Assembly (NCBI GenBank): GCA_041984235.1
Contig: JBHIYN010000018.1
Span: 36,607-100,606, forward strand
DNA: 64,000 nt
Source of the DNA: JBHIYN01 sp041984235
GTDB taxonomy: Bacteria > Pseudomonadota > Gammaproteobacteria > Ga0077536
Reading direction: 5' to 3'
How positions within the stretch are numbered: the stretch's first letter is position 1; each line of letters begins with the position of its first letter. A model generated the notes under the pieces. It was not told where the DNA came from. It ran no database searches and worked only from the letters and a program-made list of their open reading frames with translations. Below are positions 23,944 to 31,418 of the stretch, in pieces. A program made the position numbers and the translations under genes.

Positions 23944-25926
23944 TTACTGCCGCGCGCTGTCAGCCGGCTCCGCTATCTCCAGCAGACTGTTGATCGTTAT
24001 CGGTGCGGCAACGGTCTGCACGGTACCCGCAGGCCATTGCACTTCCACGGCCTCGACCGCGCTGGCGTCGTCGAGACCGAAGTACAGCGGCAACCGGCTC
24101 TGGGAAAGGTAGCCCGACTTGCCGTCGTTGACCTGCGTGTAGCGCCTGCCGCCGGCCGTAACCGTGACCCGTGCGCCCAGGCCATCGCGATTGGAGCGTT
24201 CGCCGCGCAGCCTGACCTTGAGGTAGCGCACTGCGCGACGTTCGCTGAGGTCGCTGACCAGCACCATCGGCACCCAGTTCCACTCGTTGGTGACGATGTC
24301 GAGGTCGCCGTCGGCATCCAGGTCGAAGATGACCGAGGCACGGGAACCCAGGGCCTCGCGCATCTCGACCTGGCCCTCGCGCCCCTGGCACCAGCCGCTC
24401 TGCCGGTCGGCGCCGCTGCAGTCGATGCGGAACCACGGCTTGCCGGTCGCGCCGTCGCGCCGCGGCTCCGCGCCGAGCACGAACTCACTGTCGACGAAAC
24501 CGCGCCCGCGCTCGTTCATCAGCAGGTTGTTGGCCGAGTAACGGAAGGCCATGTTCATGCTCGCGGTGACGAAAATGTCCTGGTAGCCGTCGGCATTGAG
24601 GTCACCCACGCTCAGCCCCCACGGCCAGAAATTCTCCACGTTGAGCTCGTCCGACACCTCGACGAAGCGCCCGCCGCCCTCGTTGCGGAAAAAGCTGTTG
24701 CCCCGCACGTGGTTGCCGTCGGTGTTGGCACGCCGTTTCTCAGGGCCGCGTTTCTCGATCTTCTGCTTCTCGTCGGCCGGGTCCAGGGTGCGCAGCATGT
24801 CGGTGTGCATGTCGGTGATGTAAATGTCCATGCGACCGTCGTTGTTGTAGTCGAACACCTTGATACCCATGGCGCCCCACGAGGTGGCCGGGAACAGCTC
24901 GCGACTCTTCTTCACGAAGCGCTCGCCAGCAACGTTCTCGTAGTACTCGTCATGGCCCTGCATGTCGAGGATGTAGAGGTCCTGCCAGCCGTCCTCGTTG
25001 AGATCGACGGCGCTTGCGTCCCCTGACCAGCTGAAATCGACCAGTCCGACCTGCTCGGTGACGTCGGCGAAACGGTTACCGCCGAGGTTGCGGAACAGGC
25101 GGCTGCTTTCCTGGCGCTCGGGAATAAAGTGGCCCTGGAAGGCGCGCTTGAGGCCAACGCGGTAGGTGTAGGGTTTGGGAAACTGCACCTCGGGGTAATT
25201 CAGCCCCGCCGGGATCTTGCGGTCCGCTGAGTAGATTCCGACATTGGTCAGGAACACGTCGAGCAGTCCATCGCGATCGTAGTCGAACAGCACCGCACCC
25301 GAGGAATGGCCGACGTAATCGAGGCCGGAGCCGGCCGACACGTCGCGGAAGTACCCGCGGCCGTCGTTCTCGAACAGCAGGTTGCCGTCCATGACGGTGG
25401 TAACGTAGAGATCGGCGTCACCGTCGTTGTCCAGGTCGGCAAAAGAGGCGGTCACCGAGATGCGGTCGTCGACCGCGAGCCCCGCACGCGCCGTGAAATT
25501 CTCGAATCGCCCGCCGCCCAGGTTACGCCACAGCTCGTTGGCGCCGACCTGGTTCACGAAGTAAATGTCGTCCAGGCCATCGCCGTCTATGTCGGCGACG
25601 GCGATGCCGTTGCCATGATCGTAGTGCACCGCGCGGTACAGCGTGCCGCCGTCAGGGACGACCCGGCCGCGAAACGTGATATTGCTCTCCGGCTGGCGAT
25701 CGACGAAGCGGAAGTCGTGGAAGAAATCGGCCGCTGCGGCCCGCTCGCGCTGCGCCGCGGCGCGCGGTTCTAGCCAGGCGGGTGCTTCGATCTCGCTCGG
25801 ATCGGTGATCCTGGGATGGTACGCCCGCGGCAGGCCGCTGCCCGTCGTTGCGGACTCGGTCGCAAAGAGGGGGGGGGATGTGAGCGCCGCGAGGCAGAGC
25901 AGCAGGCAGGCACGGGTTGCTTTCAT
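23944..25926 (-). CDS. Secreted FG-GAP/VCBS propeller protein with ASPIC/UnbV C-terminal domain
   Basis: A 660-residue exported protein. A signal peptide (MKATRACLLLCLAALTSPPLFA) is followed by at least six FG-GAP/VCBS blades with calcium-binding loops such as DIDGDGLDD, DLDNDGDAD, DYDRDGLLD, DLNEDGWQD, DYNNDGRMD and DLDADGDLD. The C-terminal 75 residues (VRLRGERSNRDGLGARVTVTAG onward) are the ASPIC/UnbV module. The protein probably folds as an extracellular or periplasmic beta-propeller. A homologous propeller plus UnbV module is fused to a permease in the divergent neighbour at 27667, which suggests the two act together. Function unknown. Confidence 0.87.
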   Translation of the reverse strand: MKATRACLLLCLAALTSPPLFATESATTGSGLPRAYHPRITDPSEIEAPAWLEPRAAAQRERAAAADFFHDFRFVDRQPESNITFRGRVVPDGGTLYRAVHYDHGNGIAVADIDGDGLDDIYFVNQVGANELWRNLGGGRFENFTARAGLAVDDRISVTASFADLDNDGDADLYVTTVMDGNLLFENDGRGYFRDVSAGSGLDYVGHSSGAVLFDYDRDGLLDVFLTNVGIYSADRKIPAGLNYPEVQFPKPYTYRVGLKRAFQGHFIPERQESSRLFRNLGGNRFADVTEQVGLVDFSWSGDASAVDLNEDGWQDLYILDMQGHDEYYENVAGERFVKKSRELFPATSWGAMGIKVFDYNNDGRMDIYITDMHTDMLRTLDPADEKQKIEKRGPEKRRANTDGNHVRGNSFFRNEGGGRFVEVSDELNVENFWPWGLSVGDLNADGYQDIFVTASMNMAFRYSANNLLMNERGRGFVDSEFVLGAEPRRDGATGKPWFRIDCSGADRQSGWCQGREGQVEMREALGSRASVIFDLDADGDLDIVTNEWNWVPMVLVSDLSERRAVRYLKVRLRGERSNRDGLGARVTVTAGGRRYTQVNDGKSGYLSQSRLPLYFGLDDASAVEAVEVQWPAGTVQTVAAPITINSLLEIAEPADSARQ

Positions 25927-26226
25927 GACGGTTGTGACGGTCCTCGCTGAGGCTGGCCCGGGTCCATCGCGATACGGCCCCGGCAGGGCTGTGATTCAGA
26001 TTCCGCCCGGTAACCGCGTCCGGAGTGCGGCAGGGATAAGTCACCACGGTGCGACGACAACTTGTCCGTGGTAACGGCCCGGCACCTTGGTGGCCAGCAG
26101 CACCCCCGCACCGTGGCGATTTTGCAGGCTGCGGGCGATAATTCCACCCGGTTTGGCGCAGCGCAGGCGCGCCGCCCGGGCCGCGGCTCATTGTGCCGTG
26201 TCGTTGAACAAAGCGCGAGTACCCGG
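25927..26226. other. Divergent intergenic region
   Basis: Three hundred bases between the secreted propeller gene (minus) and the nucleotidyltransferase-like/TPR gene (plus). Promoters for both units must lie here. A weakly coding extension of the plus-strand gene from a TTG at 26062 crosses it but has off-frame composition. I found no clear operator or terminator. Confidence 0.45.
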
Positions 26227-27624
26227 ATGATCCTGATTGGCTCACAGGCCGCACTGTTGCGGGGGGTGGCGATGCCGGCCAGGCCGACCGATCTTGATCT
26301 CGTCGGCACACGCACCGAGATGGAGCGCTTCCGCCACGCGAACCGCGAGGTCATCGAGTCGGAGAGCACGCTGCACGGCCACCGCACGCATTTCGTGCTG
26401 AAGGCGGGACTGGACTGGAAGACCGTGGAGTTCGACCACGAGCAATCGGCGTCCGACCGCATGCTCGAAGCGCTGTGCCCCGAAACCACGTCCGTGCTCA
26501 ACTCCACGGTCCACCTGCCGGGCATCAACGTCCTTTACCTGACCAAGCGGGCGCATGCCAACCTGGCCCTCAATTTCCAGAAGACGCTCGTCCACATGAC
26601 GTTGCTGAAGCCGCGGACCACCCCGTTCTCCGCGGCGGAGACGGCCTACTACGAAGCACGCAAGGCGGAATGCCTGGGCCGCTTCGAGAAACACCCCCAG
26701 CGCTTCACGCTGAACGTGTCCAACGACGAGTTCTTCGCCGTCTCCGACCACGTGCGCACCTACGAACACGACGACATGCACAAGGCGATCGCGTTCACCG
26801 CGGGTCAGCCACTGTATGAGCGCTGCAAACGCGACCTCGATTCCGCGCGCATCGAGCAGGACCTGTTCCTGGCGCTGCCGTTCGAGGACCAGATCCGCAT
26901 GGTGCAGGAAGAGTTCATGGTGGTCGGCCTGGAACGCTTCTACCTGCACAACCGTTCGATGACGGTCGACCAGGTGTACTGGACCGGAATGCTGAAGACC
27001 GTTCGCGACCTGTTCACGGGCTGGTTCCAGAACTATTGCCTGGACCATGCCGATCGCCTGGCCGGGGCGGCGCCCTACGATTTCGTCGCGCGTTTCGAGG
27101 CGGCCGAGAAAAACGGCGAGCTGCGTCTGATCGAGCGCGAGGAGGACGCGGCAGGGCGTGGCCTGGATGCCGCGCTCCGCCTGTTGTCGAGCAACCGGCT
27201 GGCGGCTGCGGAAGCCTGTCTGCTCGACCTCGTCAAACGCGATGGCCCCACGGCGGACGTCCGCGTGCCGCTGTTCCTCGGCAGAATTGCCCGGCAGCGC
27301 GGGCAGAACGAGATTGCCGCCTATTACTTTCGCCAGGCGCTGCAGGCCGACGCCGACAGCTTCGAGGCGCTCAACGAACTCGGCAACGCTCTGCACGGAA
27401 CCGGGCGCCCCGAACAGGCGCTGTCGTGCTATCGGCAGGCGATCGAGCACGCCCCGGGGTTCATTCCTGCACGGGTCAATCTGGGTATCGTGCTGGAGGA
27501 AACGGGGCAGCCGGACGCCGCGCTGGAGACTTACCGCGAAGCCCTGCGACAAAGAGGCAACGATACGTGGCTGGAAGCGCGCATCGCCGACCTGGTCGGC
27601 AAGGGCGCCACTGCCATGGCGTAG
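26227..27624 (+). CDS. Nucleotidyltransferase-like domain fused to TPR repeats
   Basis: About 465 residues from the ATG at 26227. The N-terminus MILIGSQAALLRG followed by TDLDLVG has the Gly-Ser and Asp-x-Asp pattern of minimal nucleotidyltransferases, and TVEFD about 50 residues later may supply the third carboxylate. A long helical middle region follows. The C-terminal 130 residues hold three to four TPR units (for example EALNELGNALHGTGRPEQALSCY, ARVNLGIVLEETGQPDAALETY). No Shine-Dalgarno is obvious, and an in-frame TTG at 26062 would add 55 residues of doubtful sequence. It is followed 42 bases later by the permease-propeller gene. The catalytic assignment is by motif only. Confidence 0.65.
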   Translation: MILIGSQAALLRGVAMPARPTDLDLVGTRTEMERFRHANREVIESESTLHGHRTHFVLKAGLDWKTVEFDHEQSASDRMLEALCPETTSVLNSTVHLPGINVLYLTKRAHANLALNFQKTLVHMTLLKPRTTPFSAAETAYYEARKAECLGRFEKHPQRFTLNVSNDEFFAVSDHVRTYEHDDMHKAIAFTAGQPLYERCKRDLDSARIEQDLFLALPFEDQIRMVQEEFMVVGLERFYLHNRSMTVDQVYWTGMLKTVRDLFTGWFQNYCLDHADRLAGAAPYDFVARFEAAEKNGELRLIEREEDAAGRGLDAALRLLSSNRLAAAEACLLDLVKRDGPTADVRVPLFLGRIARQRGQNEIAAYYFRQALQADADSFEALNELGNALHGTGRPEQALSCYRQAIEHAPGFIPARVNLGIVLEETGQPDAALETYREALRQRGNDTWLEARIADLVGKGATAMA

Positions 27625-27666
27625 AATTGCCGCCTCCCTATCGGTTGAGCTGGCCCCGAAGACAGT

Positions 27667-30600
27667 ATGTGGAACAAGTTGACCCGTGACCTGCGCGTGC
27701 AGGGCCTGCTGCTGCTCATCGTCATCGTCACCGCGAGGTTTTGGCTGACCTCGCGCTACCCGTCACTGGACACCAAGAGCATGATGTCGGGCAGCGTTTC
27801 GCTCGCCGACGGCCTCAGCTTCGACGCCTGGATCCCGCACGACATGGCCGACTCGGTCCTGCGGGACATCCTCGTCACCTTTGCCAACTGGGTACACACC
27901 AACGAGCAGGGCATGATCTTCGGGCTGACGCTCGCGGCGCTGGTGATGAGCCTGCTGCCGTTGCTGCGTTCGGAGCTCGATCGCTTCCTGTCGCGGCGGG
28001 TTTCAGCCACCTTCGCCGGTGCTCTTTTCGGCACACCGCTCGGCGTCTGCGTGAACTGTGCCGCCCCGATCGGCTACGGCCTGTACCGGCGCGGGGCAAG
28101 ACTGGAAGCTGCGCTGGCGGCGATGATCAGCTCACCGACCATGAACGTGGTCGTGCTGAGCATGGCTTTTACGCTCTTCCCCGTGTACATCGTCGCGATC
28201 AAGATCGCGGCCGCGCTGTTCGTGATTCTTGTCCTGGTTCCGCTCCTCGTCAGTCGCTTTCCCGACGAGGCCCTGACCCGAGAGGGGCTGGAGGAGATCG
28301 ACGCAGGCCCCGCCACGGGCATGGCTACCGCCGATTTCCACACGGAAAGGAACCCCCTTGCCGCCGGCCGCTGGCTGGTGCTGACCGTGCTCCGGCAGGG
28401 CTGGCTGATCGTCTGGCAGGTGGTACCCATCATGCTGCTGGCCGGCCTGCTGGGATCGGCCGCGGTGGTGCTGGTGCCGTGGGACGCCGTGGTCGGCTGG
28501 CTGCCGCAGCAGTTCTCCGTGACCTCGATACTTATGATGTTCGCGCTATCCGCGTTCGGCCTCTTCCTGCCGGTACCGATCGCATTCGACGTCATCCTCG
28601 CCGCCTCGCTGCGCGGTGCCGGCCTGTCCGTGCAGTACATCGCGATTCTGCTGTTCGTACTGGGCAGCTTCAGCGTCTACTCGTTCATGGTTCTGCTGCG
28701 GGCGAAAGCGCACAAGGTCGCCATTTCGCTGGCCCTTTCGATGGTCGCGGTCGGCGTCGCCACCGGTGTAGTGACCAAGGTGGTCGACGATCTCTACGCG
28801 GAGAAGACCCAGGCGCCGCTGTTCGACGAGCTGCGCGCCGGCGATGCCGTCACCGACGAAGAAATGCCCGAAGGGCTGTCGGGCGGCGTCTACGAGGACC
28901 GTTTCAACCCCAACGTGCGCGAGACCCCGGAACGCCTGCGGCAGGCACTGGCCGGCTCCCGCGAGGCCCGGCACCAGACTGCGCAGAATTACGCGACGGC
29001 ACAGGACGTGCAGGCGCCGACCCTGGCCTGGCAGAAGCTCGCCGGTAATCCGCGCGTGCAGGCGCTCGCCCTGGCGCAGCGCGGCCCCGACGCCGGCCGC
29101 TTCCAGGTGCAGCCGATAGGGCCGCTGGGTCTGCACCATCACTTCAAGCCGCTGGTCTACAACTTCATCAACGAGTTCCCTGATTCCAACGGCGTCTCGG
29201 GCGGCGACTTCAACGACGACGGCTGGTTCGACCTGCTCTTCGCGACCCCCAACGGCGTGTACGTCTACGCCAATACCGGCGGCAAGTTCCAGCTCCACAG
29301 CCGGCTGAGCGGCGACAATCCGCTGATCTCGTTCGATGCCGGCGCGGCCGCGTTCATCGATCTCGACAACGACGGGCGCGAGGACATTATCTTCTCCGAG
29401 CACGATTCCGGGCTGTGGATTGCCTATAACCGCGGCGATCGTTTCGCTGAGCCGGTCAAGCTGCCGGCCAGCGACCACCGCTTCGCCAAGGCACTCGCCT
29501 TCTACGATCTCGACGGCAATGGCTACCTGGAGTTCTTCGCCGGCCACGTCAGCAGCATGCTCGGCCTGCGTCCCAGCCACGAGGCGTCGCAGAACCTCCT
29601 GTACAAGCGCCAGGGTGACGACTACGCGGTCACCGGGATTACCGAACCATTCGGCGAGACGCTGTCGCTGGCGCTCGGCCACGTCGACGACGACGGGCGC
29701 CTCGATCTGTGGGTCGGCAACGACTTCGACGAGCCGGACATGTTCTACGAGCTCGAAGGCGGTGAGTTCAGGCTGGCGCCGCGCGGCAAGATCGAGCAGT
29801 CCACGCGCTGGACCATGTCGATCGACGCGGCGGACATCGACAACGACCTCGACATGGAGGTCTACATCGGCCAGACGACCTGGAATCCCTCCAGCCCGCC
29901 GTTCAAGATCGAGCAGGGCCGCAACGTCATCGCCGGGCGCTGCGCCAAGTTCGAAGGGCCCTACTGCAGCCTCTCAAAGGCGCTGGCGGAAACGCGAAAA
30001 GCAGTCAAGCGAACCGATGCCACGCTGTGTGAAGCGCTCGACGCGACGCTGCGCCTGGACTGCATCGCGACCGTCTATTTCCGCAACCTGAAGAGCTCGA
30101 TCGGCGGCGACGTCGACAAGAACGAGATTCGCGCCAAGGCCGAGTTGCTGCGGCCCAACTATCCCAAGCTGTACAAGAATTTCGTCGACATGCTCGAGTT
30201 CGACCCCATCACGCGTGCGGAGTCCAACAAGCGCTTTGCCGGCCTGGTGCCGCAGCGGCGCGGCATCAACGTGCTGCTGGTTCCCGACGCCAGCGGCAAT
30301 TTCAGGAACCGCAGCGTGGAATACGGCGTCGAGATCGGGGGCTGGACCTGGAACGCGCGCTTCGCCGATGTCGACGGTGACGAGTGGCAGGACCTTTACG
30401 TGGCCAATGGCTGGACCCCGGCCGAGCTCGAGACCACCAACGTGCTCTATCGAAACAACCGGGGGCGCAGGTTCGTCAACGTCAGCGCCGCGATCGGCCT
30501 GCTCGATTTCGAGCCGACCATCGCCTACACCTACATCGACTTCGACAACGACGGCGACCTCGACATCGTCAACTACAGCCAGATTGGCCGGGTCTCGCTC

Positions 30601-30897
30601 ATCCGCAACGACCTGCATCGCAACCACGTCATCCAGTTCGAGCTGCGCGACTCGCAGGGCAATCGCGCGGGCATCGGGTCGCGCCTGGTCATCCGGTACG
30701 GCGGCGACGAGGACAAGCGGCAGATCCGCGAGATCAAGATGAGCGGCGGGCACCTCTCGTTCGACCCCAAGATTGCGCACTTCGGTCTCGGTCAGTGGGA
30801 CCGGGTCGAGGCGGTCGAGATCGCCTGGTCGACCGGTGAGCGGGAGATCGTCGAGGGCCCGTTCGCGGCGGGCCACCGCTACCGCATCTCGCGCTGA
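27667..30897 (+). CDS. ArsP/YraQ-type permease fused to FG-GAP propeller and UnbV domain
   Basis: A 1076-residue protein. Residues 1-375 form about 8-10 membrane helices of the DUF318/ArsP_1 permease family. The signature region holds Cys128-x-x-Cys131 (VCVNCAAPIGYGLYRRGA) followed by MISSPTMNVVVLSM, and a second half-repeat comes later. After a linker, FG-GAP blades occupy about 500-960, with loops such as DFNDDGWFD, DLDNDGRED, DDDGRLD, DVDGDEWQD and DFDNDGDLD. The last 85 residues are the ASPIC/UnbV module (ELRDSQGNRAGIGSRLVIRYG). Permease relatives handle organoarsenicals or unknown substrates through the Cys pair. The propeller is expected outside the cytoplasm. I do not know this architecture from described systems. 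The final codons (HRYRISR-stop) are duplicated in the adjacent repeat. Confidence 0.85.
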   Translation: MWNKLTRDLRVQGLLLLIVIVTARFWLTSRYPSLDTKSMMSGSVSLADGLSFDAWIPHDMADSVLRDILVTFANWVHTNEQGMIFGLTLAALVMSLLPLLRSELDRFLSRRVSATFAGALFGTPLGVCVNCAAPIGYGLYRRGARLEAALAAMISSPTMNVVVLSMAFTLFPVYIVAIKIAAALFVILVLVPLLVSRFPDEALTREGLEEIDAGPATGMATADFHTERNPLAAGRWLVLTVLRQGWLIVWQVVPIMLLAGLLGSAAVVLVPWDAVVGWLPQQFSVTSILMMFALSAFGLFLPVPIAFDVILAASLRGAGLSVQYIAILLFVLGSFSVYSFMVLLRAKAHKVAISLALSMVAVGVATGVVTKVVDDLYAEKTQAPLFDELRAGDAVTDEEMPEGLSGGVYEDRFNPNVRETPERLRQALAGSREARHQTAQNYATAQDVQAPTLAWQKLAGNPRVQALALAQRGPDAGRFQVQPIGPLGLHHHFKPLVYNFINEFPDSNGVSGGDFNDDGWFDLLFATPNGVYVYANTGGKFQLHSRLSGDNPLISFDAGAAAFIDLDNDGREDIIFSEHDSGLWIAYNRGDRFAEPVKLPASDHRFAKALAFYDLDGNGYLEFFAGHVSSMLGLRPSHEASQNLLYKRQGDDYAVTGITEPFGETLSLALGHVDDDGRLDLWVGNDFDEPDMFYELEGGEFRLAPRGKIEQSTRWTMSIDAADIDNDLDMEVYIGQTTWNPSSPPFKIEQGRNVIAGRCAKFEGPYCSLSKALAETRKAVKRTDATLCEALDATLRLDCIATVYFRNLKSSIGGDVDKNEIRAKAELLRPNYPKLYKNFVDMLEFDPITRAESNKRFAGLVPQRRGINVLLVPDASGNFRNRSVEYGVEIGGWTWNARFADVDGDEWQDLYVANGWTPAELETTNVLYRNNRGRRFVNVSAAIGLLDFEPTIAYTYIDFDNDGDLDIVNYSQIGRVSLIRNDLHRNHVIQFELRDSQGNRAGIGSRLVIRYGGDEDKRQIREIKMSGGHLSFDPKIAHFGLGQWDRVEAVEIAWSTGEREIVEGPFAAGHRYRISR

Positions 30898-30975
30898 ACG
30901 TCACCGTGCCCCCTGGAGCGGGCGCATCGGCGACCGACGCGTCGTCGCCGGGCGTATGGGGGGCTACGACCTGGC

Positions 30976-31062
30976 AATAAAGGGGACATGCCACTTTTCC
31001 CGATGCTGGCGGTGGTCGGTTAGGCGGAAGCGAGAGAGGAAAAGTGGCATGTCCCCTTTATT
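30976..31062. repeat. Long inverted repeat (hairpin) in tandem unit 1
   Basis: Arms of 25 bases (30976-31000 and 31038-31062) are perfectly complementary and enclose a 37-base spacer. The left arm begins AATAAAGGGGACATGCC and the right arm ends TGTCCCCTTTATT. The symmetric form, placed just after a gene, resembles REP- or MITE-like palindromes rather than an intrinsic terminator, though it could also stop or stabilise the transcript. Confidence 0.9.
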
Positions 31063-31169
31063 CCTCACCGCTACCGCATCTCGCGCTGAACGTCACCGTG
31101 CCCCCTGGAGCGGGCGCACCGGCGACCGACGCGTCGTCGCCGGGCGTATGGGGGGGGCTACGACCTGGC

Positions 31170-31256
31170 AATAAAGGGGACATGCCACTTTTCCCAATGC
31201 TGTCGGTGGTCGGTTACGCGGAAGCGACGAGGGAAAAGTGGCATGTCCCCTTTATT
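31170..31256. repeat. Long inverted repeat (hairpin) in tandem unit 2
   Basis: Same 25-base arms as in unit 1 (31170-31194 and 31232-31256) with a 37-base spacer that differs at several positions. Here the arms extend by one more pair, to 26. The arms are identical between units while the spacers drift, which suggests either recent duplication or selection on the stem. Confidence 0.9.
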
Positions 31257-31276
31257 CCCCCCCTGAAACGACGGGA

Positions 31277-31301
31277 GACCGCCGCGGCGTACGCGGCGGT
31301 C
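31277..31301. other. Perfect 10-bp GC-rich hairpin
   Basis: GACCGCCGCG / CGCGGCGGTC with a 5-base GCGTA loop, between the tandem repeat and the autotransporter terminator. No T-run follows on either strand, so it is not a classical intrinsic terminator, but it may add to transcript-end structure for the convergent genes. Confidence 0.4.
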
Positions 31302-31373
31302 AGCCTTACCTTGCGCAGTCCAGCGCCAGCGTTTCTGCGGACCAACGCCGCGCCAATACGCTGGCAGCACCAC

Positions 31374-31397
31374 AAAAAAGGGGCGCCGTAGCGCCCC
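31374..31397 (-). terminator. Intrinsic terminator of the autotransporter gene
   Basis: Read on the minus strand, the stem GGGGCGC / GCGCCCC with a 4-base loop is followed by six T (31379-31374). It lies 22 bases past the autotransporter stop. Confidence 0.85.
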
Positions 31398-31418
31398 TTG
31401 TCGGTTCCCGCTCCGGGC

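Larger units (their letters stand above)
30874..31259. repeat. Tandem direct repeat, two units of about 192-194 bp
   Basis: Unit 1 (30874-31065) and unit 2 (31066-31259) are near-identical and head-to-tail. They differ by a few substitutions and a G-run of 6 versus 8. Each unit begins with the last 24 bases of the permease-propeller coding sequence including its stop, so the duplication junction lies inside the gene's 3' end. Each unit carries one large hairpin. The second copy of the coding tail has no start and is not a gene. Confidence 0.93.

Noticed and set aside
26062..26226. N-terminal extension of the nucleotidyltransferase-like protein from a TTG
   Set aside because: The extra 55 residues look like untranslated GC-rich sequence, and the catalytic Gly-Ser motif begins right after the ATG at 26227.
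31066..31089. Second copy of the permease-propeller C-terminal codons as a gene fragment
   Set aside because: Only 24 bases are copied, without a start or upstream coding sequence; it is part of the tandem repeat, not a pseudogene.
30976..31256. CRISPR-like array from the repeated 25-base arms
   Set aside because: The repeats are inverted within two tandem units, there are only two units, and no cas gene is present.
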